Shown: positions 41,372 through 50,610 of the stretch, one piece after another
Numbering within the stretch: the stretch's first letter is position 1
How the letters are laid out: each line of letters opens with the position of its first letter
NCBI GenBank assembly: GCA_028719205.1
Contig: JAQUKH010000002.1
Coordinates: forward strand, 32,828 to 96,827
Direction of reading: 5' to 3'
Length of the DNA: 64,000 nucleotides
Source: a bacterium
Lineage (GTDB): Bacteria; JACRDZ01; JAQUKH01
Notes under the pieces: generated by a model
The model's input: the letters and a program-made list of their open reading frames with translations, nothing else
What the model was told of the DNA's origin: nothing
The model's database searches: none
Program-made: the position numbers and the translations under genes

Positions 41372-42125
41372 AACTAAAACATTTTTAACTCATATTTTTT
41401 TAATACTTGTTTTAATAACAGTATACGGGATTTCTTCAGTATATTCAGAAGATAATCATGATGATCCGGCCCGGACTGAAAATTCTTATTTGGTCGGAAG
41501 AGTATATAAAAATAACGCGCATATTTTATTTAATGGAGTTTCTGTAAATGAGTTTATTTTGGCGAATAATTGCGGTGAATGCAGTTTTGAATATTGCTTT
41601 TTCGCGCCTTCCAAAGAAATCAAAAAGTTTTTATTAAATTCGGCAGGGAAGCAGGTAATTCTTTCGGGAAAATATCTGAGTATACCTGCTGATAAGTTAA
41701 AACAGGAAAATCCCGCGTCCAAATGTTTAGAAACACCGGTTGATAAAAGTATTTCTTTCTTCAGCGTAGAAAAAGCAGAATATATATCGTTCTATAGTTA
41801 TGTTGTCCCTGATAAAATAAACTGGGATAAGCCTGTAAATATAAAGCTTCATATAAAAAATCCGTTTGAATATCAAATAACGCTGAATATAGACCTCTTC
41901 AGTCTTGACAGCCATTCAAAAGAAAATCATATTTTAAAAGCAAAAGAAGAAAAAGACATAAAAATTGATTTTAATTTAAGCAAACAGGATTGGGCGAGAG
42001 ACTATGGAGCGGCAATTATCCTGGAGATAAAAACATCCTCAGGAAAAGAAAAAAGTCTTATATATTTTTCTGATAAAATCGCGTTTTACGGCCCTGACGG
42101 CGAATTAATCAATCTTGAGGAGTAA
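41364..42125 (+). CDS. Hypothetical exported protein
   Basis: Signal-peptide-like N-terminus; no recognised family. Confidence 0.65.
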   Translation: MNKTKTFLTHIFLILVLITVYGISSVYSEDNHDDPARTENSYLVGRVYKNNAHILFNGVSVNEFILANNCGECSFEYCFFAPSKEIKKFLLNSAGKQVILSGKYLSIPADKLKQENPASKCLETPVDKSISFFSVEKAEYISFYSYVVPDKINWDKPVNIKLHIKNPFEYQITLNIDLFSLDSHSKENHILKAKEEKDIKIDFNLSKQDWARDYGAAIILEIKTSSGKEKSLIYFSDKIAFYGPDGELINLEE

Positions 42126-42305
42126 ACACTCCAGTTTCCCGGTTTAAACAATCCAATCAATCAGCCGGATGATATAAATTATGTTTAAGTCCCATTTATG
42201 GTCTAATTAATTATATTGACTATTGGATTATTCAGGGCCATAATTGTTATGTTAATTAAATTCAATATAAGTTAATTTGATCATAAACCATTTTTAAGAG
42301 TCTTT

Positions 42306-44072
42306 ATGAAAATAACAACTAAAATAAGCCTATATTTTTTATCGTTAACCGTAATATGCGCCCTTGTTTCTTTTTCGTTTCTATATTACATTACTAAAAA
42401 AAATCTTGAGGCGGAAATAGAACTTCATCTTGATTCAGATCTTAAATCAAGAGCCAGGCACATAGAAACCTACCTGGAGCTTCTTAAGGTGTCTGTAAAA
42501 CAGCTGTCCAAAGGCCCGGTTATCGGGAATTTTCTAAAGATGAATTCGGACGAAAAAGAAAAGAATTATGATAAGGTAATAAAAAGATTTGAAGCGATAA
42601 AGGAAGCTAACACTTCCATAGGTGATTTTTTATTAATAGATATTGCAGGTAAGGTTGTTGCTTCCACAGATAAAAAAGCTATCGGGCTGGATAAGTCAAC
42701 AGACGATTTTTTTATAAACGGCCGTGAAAATACAAGAATTAAAGATGCTTATTATCAAAAAGATACAGGTAAACAACTGCTTGCTGTGTCTACCCCGGTG
42801 ATAGATGCTGATTCAAATAAGTTTCTTGGAATACTTGCCGCAAAGGTTGAATTAGAAAGCATGAATAAAATTGTTGCTGATAAAACCGGACTTTTAAATA
42901 CGGGAGAAATATAGGTTGTTAATAAATACGGCTATATGATCACTCCTTCAAGATTTATTTCCGGAACGTTTCTAAAACAAAAAGTCGATACAGATAATTT
43001 CAGGAACTGCCAGTCAAATAAAGATAAAAAAGTATCTGCAAAAACAGGTGTATTCCGTAACTATCTCGGGAAAAAGGTTCTGGGGTCCTGCGAATGTATC
43101 AATGAAATGGATTGGGTCATTCTGGGCGAAATTGATGCGAGCGAGGCCTTTGAGCCTTTGAAAAAAATACAACTTGTTTTCATATTTCTCTTGTTTATTG
43201 TGCCGCTGGTAGGATTTATTTTGGGGAAAATCATTTCAGAAGTTATATCCAAGCCGATCATTAAATTACAAAAAGGGATGGAAATTATAGGAAAAGGGAA
43301 TCTCGACCATAAAGTTGGAACTACCGCTCAAGATGAGATCGGACAGCTTTCAAGGTCCTTTGACAGGATGACGGAAAAGTTAAAGGATTCGCAGGAAAGG
43401 CTTATTCGTTCTGAAAAGCTGGCAGTTGCCGGAAAGTTATCTTCAAGCATAGCCCATGATATCCGTAATCCTCTGAGTACAATAAAAGTTGTAGTATATA
43501 AGTTAAAGATGTTTACGATATGTAAACAAAATCCTGAGATAATGGAAAAATTATCTGAGATATCTTATGAAATTGATGTTTCAAATAAAGTGATAAATAA
43601 TTTTCTGGAATTCACGCGTATAAAAAAACCTGTCCTTCTCCGGGAAAATATAAACCCTATAATTAAAGAGGCATTAAGCGGATTTCAATTGAGCCGGAAT
43701 ATTGAACTGGCCCTTGAGCTTCAAGATGATTTACCTGACACGCTTCTTGACAAAGTGCAGATCCGGGAGGTGTTTTATAATCTCATTAAAAATGCCCTGG
43801 AGGCAATGGAAAAAGGCGGAAGTCTTAAAATCAGCACAGTTTTAAAGGGTGGTTTTATTGAGATTTTTTTCAACGATACAGGCTGCGGTATTCCTGAGGA
43901 AAATACAGGAAAAATATTCGAACCGCTTTTTTCTACAAAGGCAAATGGTAACGGATTGGGCCTTTTTATATCAGCATCATTTATCGAAGGGCATCGGGGT
44001 AAGATTAAAGTTGAAAGTGAAGCCGGCAAAGGAACAACTTTTATTATTAAACTGCCGTTTTCTCCGAAGTAG
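42306..44072 (+). pseudogene. Cache-HAMP-HisKA-HATPase histidine kinase interrupted by an in-frame TAG
   Basis: ORFs 42306..42914 and 42936..44072 are in the same frame, separated by TAG at 42912-42914; read-through gives TGEI*VVNKYGYMITPSRF; H-box AHDIRNPLSTIK and GLGLFIS intact. Confidence 0.85.
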
Positions 44073-44206
44073 ATAAACTTTAACCTGCCTAAAGATTTTG
44101 ACGAATACATAATTGTTTCGCGAAAAATGATAAAAATATTATATACTTTTCTGCTAAGATCGCCTTTTATAGTCCCGACGGCGAATTAATAAATATCGAA
44201 GAGTAA
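44073..44206 (+). pseudogene. Frameshifted C-terminal remnant of a paralogue of the 41364..42125 gene
   Basis: INFNLPKDFDEYIIVSRK then, in a shifted frame, NDKNIIYFSAKIAFYSPDGELINIEE*, versus IDFNLSKQDWARDYGAAIILEIK...LIYFSDKIAFYGPDGELINLEE* upstream. Confidence 0.85.
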
Positions 44207-44221
44207 ATGCGTTTTTTCTTA

Positions 44222-44338
44222 TTACTTTTTATATTTTAAAAGCTGTGAGATCGTAACAAAATTGTATCCCCTGGATTTTAATCCGCTAATTATTTTTGGT
44301 AATGCATCTCTGTCGGCGGCACAAGGAACGCAATATAC
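44222..44338 (-). pseudogene. C-terminal fragment resembling a polysaccharide deacetylase
   Basis: Minus-strand frame reads ADRDALPKIISGLKSRGYNFVTISQLLKYKK*, like NodB-family C-termini (ALPxIIxxLKxRGYxFVTxSxLL). Confidence 0.65.
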
Positions 44339-44347
44339 TTAATCATT

Positions 44348-44707
44348 TTATGCTTCATTTTCTTTTACTCTATACTTTACAATTTTTTTGATTATATCAA
44401 ATGGAATCGGTTTATCTAAAGGAAATTGGACAGAACCCTTTGCCTGCTTATACGGAGACAATTCTTTTTTGAAAGTAGCAATGGCTGACGGAGTGGGATA
44501 AAAGCCGATATGATTTTTAAACGCGGCGAAATGCACCAGATTGCCATTCAGTTTGAATGTGGGTATCCCATAATTTATCGTTTCTTCGGCTTGAGGAGCT
44601 GTTTCTTTAATAACCAGCCTGAGTTTTTTCAAAATATCCTGGACATTTTTTGGAAATGAAGAAACATATTTGTCTATGGTTGTTAATTGTGTTTTAGGTG
44701 TTGCCAC
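44348..44707 (-). CDS. DUF1801 (YdhG/YdeI-like) protein
   Basis: IDKYVSSFPKNVQDILKKLRLVIKETAPQAEETINYGIPTFKLNGNLVHFAAFKNHIGFYP. Confidence 0.92.
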   Translation of the reverse strand: MATPKTQLTTIDKYVSSFPKNVQDILKKLRLVIKETAPQAEETINYGIPTFKLNGNLVHFAAFKNHIGFYPTPSAIATFKKELSPYKQAKGSVQFPLDKPIPFDIIKKIVKYRVKENEA

Positions 44708-44879
44708 TTTGTTTCCTCTATATTTTAACTTGTATTATCGGCAAATAATATTTTTATAATTCCTTTTTCTATCTGAATTGTGGTATGATTTTATTATTAA
44801 AGTGCAATAAATATTATACTGTAAATTATAAAAATAATGGACTGAATCTCCAGGCTTTAAAGTGAAAAGGAGAAACAAA

Positions 44880-45482
44880 ATGGAATATAAATTTCTTGTG
44901 GACACCTATGATACCGAACGGTTTAAGACCCTGAATGTCTGGAGCATGTTCAAGGATGATGATCTTTTGATCCGGCCTCATAAAGAAGATAAAAGAGGCA
45001 GGAACCTCCTTGAACACATGATACACCAGTGTGCCGGTGAAAACAAATGGTTCTGCAAAATGTTCGGTATCGATGTCGGTGCGCCTCCTTTGCCGTCAAA
45101 AGAAACACGCTTTGAATTTATAAAGCGATACGCGGAAGATTCTGAGAAACGCCTTGCGGCCCTGAAGGAAAAGGACAAGGTTTGGTGGGAAGAAGAAACC
45201 GGTTTTTTTAATACAAAAAAGCCAAAAACCTGGATCATGACGCGAAGGATAGCTCATACAGCCCACCACAGGGGAGAGCAGGTAACTTTGTTGAGAATTT
45301 TAGGGAGAAATGTTTACAGCGTTTACGGCCCTTCCGCGGATACGGGCGGCCTGCCGGACAATAACGCGCAGACAATATATGCTTATCCGGATCTTGAATC
45401 CCTTATTAACGGTGAAACAAAAGGCGGGGCGAAAGCAACTCTCTTGGGTTCCGAGAATAAGCCATGCACGGAACGGCCTTAA
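44880..45482 (+). CDS. DinB family protein
   Basis: LLEHMIHQCAGENKWFCKMFG, RRIAHTAHHRGEQVTLLRILG; start at 44880 preferred (AAGGAG upstream). Confidence 0.85.
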   Translation: MEYKFLVDTYDTERFKTLNVWSMFKDDDLLIRPHKEDKRGRNLLEHMIHQCAGENKWFCKMFGIDVGAPPLPSKETRFEFIKRYAEDSEKRLAALKEKDKVWWEEETGFFNTKKPKTWIMTRRIAHTAHHRGEQVTLLRILGRNVYSVYGPSADTGGLPDNNAQTIYAYPDLESLINGETKGGAKATLLGSENKPCTERP

Positions 45483-45506
45483 ATATAAAACTTGGGGAAA
45501 CAATAA

Positions 45507-45860
45507 ATGAACAGGAAAGAATTGGTAAACGAATACAAGCAAACCATTCAGCCTATGGGAATTTATCAGATAAGAAACATGGCCAATGGAAAAATATTTC
45601 TTGGAAGCTCAAAAGATCTCAAGGGCATTATTAATCGGAATAAGTTTCAACTGAAAAATGGCCTCCATATGAATAAGCAACTGCAAAAAGACTTTAGTGA
45701 AGCCGGAGAGGAAAGTTTCTCTTTCGAAATATTGGACTATTTAAAGCCGAAAGATAACATGAACGGTGATTATACCGAAGAACTTCACATGCTTGAAGAA
45801 ATGTGGCTGGAAAAGCTCCAGTCCTATAATGAAAAAGGGTATAACACAAAGAGCCGCTAA
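45507..45860 (+). CDS. GIY-YIG nuclease family protein
   Basis: GIYQIRNMANGKIFLGSSKDLKGIINRNKFQLKNG. Confidence 0.85.
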   Translation: MNRKELVNEYKQTIQPMGIYQIRNMANGKIFLGSSKDLKGIINRNKFQLKNGLHMNKQLQKDFSEAGEESFSFEILDYLKPKDNMNGDYTEELHMLEEMWLEKLQSYNEKGYNTKSR

Positions 45861-45884
45861 TCAGGCATAGAAGGAGGATAAACT

Positions 45885-46838
45885 ATGCACCAGATTGAAA
45901 AAATAAAAATGTCAGATAATCTTTGCAGATCTGCATTATTATTGATGCTGTTTATCGCAATACTGATAATGAATAGGCAAGTTAGTGGGGAGCAACTTGC
46001 GGCAGGCGGTAAAGGGACGGAACCTTGTGTCAGGGAGGGCTGTCATAAGGAACATCCCTTGAAAAGCGGGAAAATGCCCCGCGAGACACTTGTCTCGTCA
46101 CCGCTCAATATCGCTATCTTTATATATGAAAACGCGGATGAGCTGGATATATTCGGCCCGCGGGAAGTATTTGGTATTGCCAGAATTATGTCGAGTAGTG
46201 GAGGTGGTATATTCCTGGTTGCCGAGACAGCTGAACCGGTAACTCTTGCAGGCGGGACAAAGGTCATCCCGGATTATGCCTTTGATAATGCTCCTAAACC
46301 GGATATTTTTATTGTGCCGGGTGGCACAGGTTCATCCAAACAGGCGGAAAATCCCAAGGTTACAAAATATATCAGCAATACCGCCAAAAACAGTCGCTGG
46401 ATCGTGGGAGTCTGTACTGGTAGTATTCTTCTTGCTGAAGCAGGGCCGGCAAAGGGAAAGCAAACCACGACCCATCACCTTCAGCTTGACAAAATGCGTA
46501 AGATAAACGGCGTGGAAAATGTCAGGGAAGGGGTTCGTTATGTGCAGGACGGGAACCTGGTTACATCCGCGGGAGTATCGGCGGGGATCGATCTGTCTCT
46601 CTGGCTGACAGAACAGGTTTACGGGGCCGATGTATCTGATAAGGTTAAGAGCATAATCGAATATTATCCCGATCAAACTGTGAAAGTAGCACCTATTGTA
46701 AAAACAGGAAAAAAGATGCCGGTAGATCCTGTATGTGGAATGGAAGTAGACGAAAAAACTGTGATAAAAGTAGAAAAAGACGGCAATGCTTATTATTTTT
46801 GCTGTGAGGCATGTAAACAAAAATTTCTTGAAAAATGA
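45885..46838 (+). CDS. Secreted DJ-1/PfpI-family protein fused to a C-terminal YHS domain
   Basis: Hydrophobic N-terminus; IAIFIYENADELDIFGPREVFG, GVCTGSILLAEAG nucleophile elbow; C-terminal VDPVCGMEVDEKT...YYFCCEACKQKF. Confidence 0.9.
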   Translation: MHQIEKIKMSDNLCRSALLLMLFIAILIMNRQVSGEQLAAGGKGTEPCVREGCHKEHPLKSGKMPRETLVSSPLNIAIFIYENADELDIFGPREVFGIARIMSSSGGGIFLVAETAEPVTLAGGTKVIPDYAFDNAPKPDIFIVPGGTGSSKQAENPKVTKYISNTAKNSRWIVGVCTGSILLAEAGPAKGKQTTTHHLQLDKMRKINGVENVREGVRYVQDGNLVTSAGVSAGIDLSLWLTEQVYGADVSDKVKSIIEYYPDQTVKVAPIVKTGKKMPVDPVCGMEVDEKTVIKVEKDGNAYYFCCEACKQKFLEK

Positions 46839-46868
46839 ATTTTTATTGATTGTAAGGAGAAAATTCAA

Positions 46869-47228
46869 ATGTCAAAATTAATAAAATCGCCTGCGGAAAT
46901 TAAAGCTCATGGAAATAAACCCAAGATCATCCAGGAATTTGTCGGCCGGTTGAATTCAAAAACAGAAAATATCAGCATAGCAAAAATGAACAGCCCTGAT
47001 GGCTGGATAGAATCGGGGCAAACTCCGGAATTCGATGAGTATACGATTGTTTTAAAGGGAATTCTGTGTGTAAAAACAAAAGGCGGCATGACCGAAGTAA
47101 AAGCAGGGCAGGCGTTTATTGCTTCAAAAAACGAATGGGTGCAGTATAGTACGCCGTATAAAGATGGTGCGGAATACATCGCTGTTTGCATACCGGCATT
47201 TAGCCCGGAATGTGTGCATAGAGATTAA
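46869..47228 (+). CDS. Cupin-domain protein
   Basis: EFDEYTIVLKGILCVKTKGGMTEVKAGQAFIASKNEWVQYSTP. Confidence 0.85.
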   Translation: MSKLIKSPAEIKAHGNKPKIIQEFVGRLNSKTENISIAKMNSPDGWIESGQTPEFDEYTIVLKGILCVKTKGGMTEVKAGQAFIASKNEWVQYSTPYKDGAEYIAVCIPAFSPECVHRD

Positions 47229-47256
47229 TAATTTTTAAAGATATGAGGTTAAAATT

Positions 47257-48456
47257 ATGAAAGAAATGGATAACATATTTTCGGACAGGATTGCTGATGT
47301 GCCGCGTTCTTTTATTCGTGAAATACTCAAGGTTACTATTGACCCGGAAATAATTTCATTCGCGGGAGGTCTTCCGAACAGAGATCTTTTTCCTGTCGAG
47401 GAAATAAAGGCGGCAACGAATAAAATTATAAGCATGCATGGAAGGGATGTCTTTCAATATAGCACTTCGGAAGGCTATGCGAAACTCAGGGAATATATCG
47501 CGGAACGCTATAATAGAGAAAAAAATATTAATGTTTCTTCCGAAGATATTTTGATAACAAGCGGTTCCCAGCAAGGATTGGACCTTTTGGGAAAAATCAT
47601 GATTAACGATGGTGAGTCAATAATAATTGAAGAACCTGGCTACCTTGGGGCAATACAGGCTTTTTCGATTTACAAACCGAAATTTCTGCCTGTGCCTGTT
47701 TCCGATGAGGGAATGGATATCGAAAAACTGCGTTTAATAATGTCTTCTGAAAAACCGAAGTTAATGTACACAGTTCCTAATTTTTCGAATCCATCGGGTG
47801 TTTCATATTCCGAGAAAAACAGGCACGAGATAGCAAAAATACTTCAGAAGACAAATACATTTTTAATTGAAGATGATCCTTATGGAGATTTGAGATTCGC
47901 GGGTAAAAATAAAACTTCGTTTAAGAAATTATTTCCTGAAAATACGATCCTTCTGGGCTCTTTTTCCAAAATTATCGTTCCGGGATTCCGTATAGGTTGG
48001 GTTTGTGCCCCGCAGCATGTGATGAAAAAGCTGATAATCGCTAAGCAGGCAACAGATCTGCACACAAGCCATTTTACACAGAGTATTATTTACCAATACC
48101 TGAAGGACAATGATATTGACGAACACATAATGAAAATAAAACAGGTTTATGGAAAACAATGTGAGGCTATGCTCGAAAGTATCCGGCAGTATTTTCCTGA
48201 TAATGTTAAATATACAAAGCCTGAAGGCGGGATGTTCCTCTGGGTTCAATTACCGGGAAATTTGTCATCCTTAAAATTGTTCGATCTTGCCGTGAAAGAT
48301 AAAGTGATATTTGTTCCGGGCGACCCGTTCTATATCAACAAAAAAAATACAAACACTTTGCGATTGAATTTTTCTTGCGTGGATGAAGCTACTATAAGGA
48401 TAGGGATAGAAAGATTGGGGAAAGCGATCAGGGAGCTAATAAATATTAAAAAATAA
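47257..48456 (+). CDS. PLP-dependent aminotransferase (class I/II, ARO8/LysN-like)
   Basis: ISFAGGLPNRDLFPVEEI, YTVPNFSNPSGVSYSEKNR, GSFSKIIVPGFRIGW. Confidence 0.92.
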   Translation: MKEMDNIFSDRIADVPRSFIREILKVTIDPEIISFAGGLPNRDLFPVEEIKAATNKIISMHGRDVFQYSTSEGYAKLREYIAERYNREKNINVSSEDILITSGSQQGLDLLGKIMINDGESIIIEEPGYLGAIQAFSIYKPKFLPVPVSDEGMDIEKLRLIMSSEKPKLMYTVPNFSNPSGVSYSEKNRHEIAKILQKTNTFLIEDDPYGDLRFAGKNKTSFKKLFPENTILLGSFSKIIVPGFRIGWVCAPQHVMKKLIIAKQATDLHTSHFTQSIIYQYLKDNDIDEHIMKIKQVYGKQCEAMLESIRQYFPDNVKYTKPEGGMFLWVQLPGNLSSLKLFDLAVKDKVIFVPGDPFYINKKNTNTLRLNFSCVDEATIRIGIERLGKAIRELINIKK

Positions 48457-48498
48457 AAACAAGCCCGAAATTCCTATTGTTTTTTCATCTAATTTATC

Positions 48499-48526
48499 TT
48501 GACAATATACAAACTTTGTATATAAT
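48499..48526 (+). promoter_or_regulatory. Promoter with overlapping palindromic operator for the toxin-antitoxin pair
   Basis: TTGACA (48499-48504) - 16 nt - TATAAT (48521-48526); perfect palindrome ATATACAAA-C-TTTGTATAT at 48505-48523. Confidence 0.8.
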
Positions 48527-48543
48527 AATATTGAGGTGAAATT

Positions 48544-48798
48544 ATGAGCACAAATACTGTTAATATTTCTTTTGAGAAAAATTTATTATCTGAAATTGAT
48601 ATGGTCGCGAAAAAGGAATCACGGACGCGTTCCGAATTAATACGCGAGGCCGCGCGGATGTATATTGAAAGAAAAAACAAATGGAAAGATATTTTTTCTT
48701 TCGGTGATTCATATTTTAAAGGTAAAAATATCGGTGAGCCGGAAGTGCGGGAAGAGATCAGGCAATACAGGCGAAGCAAAAGAAAGATAAATGTCTAA
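48544..48798 (+). CDS. Ribbon-helix-helix antitoxin
   Basis: VNISFEKNLLSEIDMVAKKESRTRSELIREAARMYIERK. Confidence 0.88.
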   Translation: MSTNTVNISFEKNLLSEIDMVAKKESRTRSELIREAARMYIERKNKWKDIFSFGDSYFKGKNIGEPEVREEIRQYRRSKRKINV

Positions 48799-49198
48799 AG
48801 TGGTTTTTGATTCCAATATATTTATATCTTCAATAGTTTATGGCGGAAAGCCAAGAAAAGTATTTGAACTGGTAATTGAAGGTAAAATAGAGCTTTATAT
48901 TTCTAAAGAGATTTTAGAAGAAGTAGAAGATGTATTACAAAGGCCAAAATTCAAATATCCTTCCCAAATGATCGATCTGGTAATTACTGAAATACAGAAC
49001 ATTTCCAAAATTGTTATACCCCGAAAAAAGATCAATTATATCAAAGACGACCCTGAAGATAATATGATCCTGGAATGCGCTGTCGGATCAAAAGCGGATT
49101 ATATTGTTACAGGTGATGAACATCTGTTAAATATAAAAAAATATAAGAATATTCAGATATTGAATGCAGCCGATTTTTTGGGAAAAATAAAGTTGTAA
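48791..49198 (+). CDS. PIN-domain toxin (COG1569-like)
   Basis: VVFDSNIFISSIVYGGKPRKVFELVIEGKIELYIS; DDPEDNMILECAVGSKADYIVTGDEHLL. Confidence 0.9.
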   Translation: MSKVVFDSNIFISSIVYGGKPRKVFELVIEGKIELYISKEILEEVEDVLQRPKFKYPSQMIDLVITEIQNISKIVIPRKKINYIKDDPEDNMILECAVGSKADYIVTGDEHLLNIKKYKNIQILNAADFLGKIKL

Positions 49199-49211
49199 AA
49201 ATAACTAGTCA

Positions 49212-49236
49212 GGGCGTGATGAATCACGCCCCTACA
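49212..49236. repeat. REP-like palindrome, copy 1
   Basis: GGGCGTGATGAATCACGCCCCTACA; perfect 9-bp arms, between convergent genes. Confidence 0.7.
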
Positions 49237-49242
49237 ATAATA

Positions 49243-50607
49243 TTATTCATAATCCTTCCACAAATTCTTCAACCGTTTGTTGAACTTGTAATAAATCTTG
49301 AAGAGTGACGGCCATTCGCGGAGCGGGTATTGTCTCATGAATTCGATTTGTTTTGCTTTTGTTCTTGAATTATTAAAAAGCTTAATGTATTCTTCGTAAA
49401 ACTTTTTGATAGGCAGTTTTGTCGGGAGTAATGTGTGGATGAGGTCGGAATAATCATAATTTGTTGTGATCAGTTTGTCTTTCACTTCATTATAATAATC
49501 CGTTCCGGGGAAAGGGGTTAAGACGCAAAAACCGATAAAATTGAAATCAAGCTTAAGGCAAAAATCTTTTAGTTCCCTGAAATCATTTTCATCAAATTCC
49601 TGCCTGATAATAAGTGAAGGGTATATTTCGACGCCAAGATCCTTGAGTATTTTTACAGCTTCAATATTAATCTGGACGGTTGAGCCTTTTTTGATAAATT
49701 TCAGGTCGGAATCCCTGAAAAATTCAAGGCCGACGAAAAGCCGTTTAAGGCCTGCCTCCTTCCATTTTGCTATCAGTCCGGGATGCCTGACAATGGTGTC
49801 GCTTCTTCCATAAAAGAAAAAGTTTTTCTTCATTCCAGATTTTATTATCAGGTCGGCAACGGTCATCATCCGTTCAACATCAAGCAGAGATTCATCATCA
49901 GCAAAGTAAACATTTTTTTCCTCTATTGTGGCAAGCTCTTTAAGTATATTTTCAGGTGTTCTTGTCAGATACTTTGTTTCTGCTACTTTCCATAAAGCGC
50001 AGAATTTACACCTGAAATTACATCCTTTGGAGGTCCGCATTGATGCCAGTGGTTTCAGCCATTCGCTGTAATAATATTTACGGTATTTTAGTGAATATTT
50101 TCTGCTTGGAAACGGAATGGAGTCAAGGTCAGTAAATTCATTCTTGGGATTAATTACCGCTTTTCCGTCTATCAGATAAGCGGTTCCGGGAATTCCATCG
50201 ATCCCTTTTTTCTGTGAAAGCCTGGATATTATTTCCTTAAATACTTGAACTCCTTCGCCCATTACGACAAGGTCTATAAAAGGTGTAAGAAAATCTTCCG
50301 GCATAACTGTCGCATGATGCCCGCCGACAACAGTAAAAATTTCGCGATTGATATTTTTTATTTTCTCGCACAATATTTTTGTTGTATTGACATGGACCGT
50401 ATAGGCAGAGATTCCGATAACATCCGGCTGAAAAGTATTTATCGAAGATTCGAGGGTATCTTCAAGGCGCATATCAAGGATCTTAACTTCGTGTTCGTTT
50501 TCGATCCCTGCGGCAAGATATTCAAGCGCCAGTGGTTCAAACATATGAAAATCTTCGCCGCCGATCGATCTTTGTCCTTTTTTGGGTTGGATTAAAAGTA
50601 CTTTCAT
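49243..50607 (-). CDS. B12-binding-domain radical SAM protein
   Basis: Cobalamin-type N-terminus (VVGGHHATVMPEDFL); SKGCNFRCKFCALW radical SAM motif. Confidence 0.92.
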   Translation of the reverse strand: MKVLLIQPKKGQRSIGGEDFHMFEPLALEYLAAGIENEHEVKILDMRLEDTLESSINTFQPDVIGISAYTVHVNTTKILCEKIKNINREIFTVVGGHHATVMPEDFLTPFIDLVVMGEGVQVFKEIISRLSQKKGIDGIPGTAYLIDGKAVINPKNEFTDLDSIPFPSRKYSLKYRKYYYSEWLKPLASMRTSKGCNFRCKFCALWKVAETKYLTRTPENILKELATIEEKNVYFADDESLLDVERMMTVADLIIKSGMKKNFFFYGRSDTIVRHPGLIAKWKEAGLKRLFVGLEFFRDSDLKFIKKGSTVQINIEAVKILKDLGVEIYPSLIIRQEFDENDFRELKDFCLKLDFNFIGFCVLTPFPGTDYYNEVKDKLITTNYDYSDLIHTLLPTKLPIKKFYEEYIKLFNNSRTKAKQIEFMRQYPLREWPSLFKIYYKFNKRLKNLWKDYE

Positions 50608-50610
50608 AAT

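Noticed and set aside
42912-42914. Evidence for a recoded genetic code (TAG as sense codon)
   Set aside because: Several clear genes in the window end in TAG (for example gatA, gatB, larC, apt, the dCache gene), so TAG is a normal stop here; local mutation, error or suppression is more likely.
49243-50607. Naming the radical SAM gene as hopanoid C-3 methylase (hpnR)
   Set aside because: Superficial resemblance only; without phylogeny or other hopanoid genes in the window the assignment is not supportable.
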